The notes under the pieces: model-generated
Told to the model about the DNA's origin: nothing
Database searches by the model: none
The model's input: the letters and a program-made list of their open reading frames with translations, nothing else
Program-made: the position numbers and the translations under genes
NCBI GenBank assembly: GCA_046727435.1
Contig: JBKPCR010000139.1
Location: forward strand, 1 to 10,078
Length of the DNA stretch: 10,078 bases
Source of the DNA: CAVPRW01 sp046727435 [NCBI: bacterium]
Lineage (GTDB): Bacteria > Tectomicrobia > Entotheonellia > J063
Direction of reading: 5' to 3'
In this document: positions 9,743 to 10,078 of the stretch, one piece after another
Layout of the letters: each line of letters begins with the position of its first letter
How positions within the stretch are numbered: the stretch's first letter is position 1

Positions 9743-10078
9743 ATGGACGATGAGGTCAAACCGCTGGTAGCCGTTATCATGGGCAGCAGATCCGACTGGG
9801 AGACGATGCGTCACGCTGATGAGGTGCTGACGCGCTTCGGCGTGCCACACGAATGTCGCATCGTCTCAGCGCACCGCACCCCGGCCTGGTTAACTGAGTT
9901 TGCGTCAGGCGCCGAAGCCCGTGGCCTCGAGGTGATTATCGCGGGTGCCGGTGGGGCCGCGCATCTCCCTGGCATGGCGGCGGCCCAAACGACGCTCCCC
10001 GTCCTCGGCGTACCCGTCCAGAGTCGCGCCCTGAAGGGTATGGATTCACTCCTCTCCATCGTCCAAATGCCCGCCGGC
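9743..10078 (+). CDS. purE: PurE, N5-carboxyaminoimidazole ribonucleotide mutase (partial, 3' end beyond window)
   Basis: The first 112 residues of a protein normally about 165 long. PurE converts N5-CAIR to CAIR in purine synthesis, in the cytoplasm, usually as an octamer with PurK as partner. Diagnostic segments are present: [14 protein letters not shown] (phosphate loop), [10 protein letters not shown] with the catalytic serine and histidine, [12 protein letters not shown] and [12 protein letters not shown] at 9732-9735 lies seven bases from ATG 9743. The gene is separated from the cassette upstream by the hairpin pair and likely has its own expression; purK may follow outside the window. 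A 10-bp direct repeat, ACGATGAGGT, spans the ribosome site (9727-9736) and codons 2-5 (9747-9756). Confidence 0.95.
   Translation, partial: MDDEVKPLVAVIMGSRSDWETMRHADEVLTRFGVPHECRIVSAHRTPAWLTEFASGAEARGLEVIIAGAGGAAHLPGMAAAQTTLPVLGVPVQSRALKGMDSLLSIVQMPAG

Overview
The window looks like a chromosomal segment of a moderately high-GC bacterium. Codon third positions are G/C-rich, genes have clear AGGAG/AGGAGG ribosome sites, and there is a widespread GC-rich hairpin repeat. The gene mix is an acetolactate-synthase-like TPP enzyme, a heme-type radical SAM protein fused to a PCP-reductase-like tail, a fused CydDC-like ABC exporter and purE. It would fit an environmental lineage such as NC10/Methylomirabilota, Nitrospirota or Chloroflexota, but the sequence alone does not decide this.

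Left part (1-1663) is mostly decayed. On the minus strand a 2OG-Fe(II) oxygenase-like gene runs off the left edge. Its start codon overlaps, as ATGA, the stop of an ada remnant: the Ada N-terminal Zn/methyl-acceptor segment is joined out of frame to the last ~50 residues of the methyltransferase domain, so the middle of the gene is deleted. A plus-strand EamA/DMT transporter remnant follows, also missing internal sequence and frameshifted, then about 370 bp with nothing recognisable.

Middle-left (1664-2562) is a compact regulator operon: an ArsR-family repressor without cysteines and an SRPBCC/AHSA1-domain protein overlapping it by ATGA. A near-ideal -35/-10 promoter (17-bp spacer) and a perfect 26-bp palindrome cover the -10 and the first codons, implying a leaderless, probably autorepressed transcript.

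Main block (2737-9598, plus strand) holds three large co-directional genes: a 1216-aa TMD-NBD-TMD-NBD ABC exporter resembling a CydD-CydC fusion, a TPP-dependent enzyme of the acetolactate synthase/2-hydroxyacyl-CoA lyase/oxalyl-CoA decarboxylase type, and a radical SAM/SPASM protein of NirJ/AhbC/AhbD type with a C-terminal PCP_red-like domain. The last two are 18 bp apart and have the same ribosome-site layout, so they are almost certainly co-transcribed. The ABC gene is 127 bp upstream with no evident terminator between. A small-molecule or tetrapyrrole-linked function is plausible but unproven; this cassette is the best candidate for an undescribed system here.

Right end (9599-10078): an inverted pair of REP-like hairpins separates the cassette from purE (5-carboxyaminoimidazole ribonucleotide mutase), which runs off the right edge.
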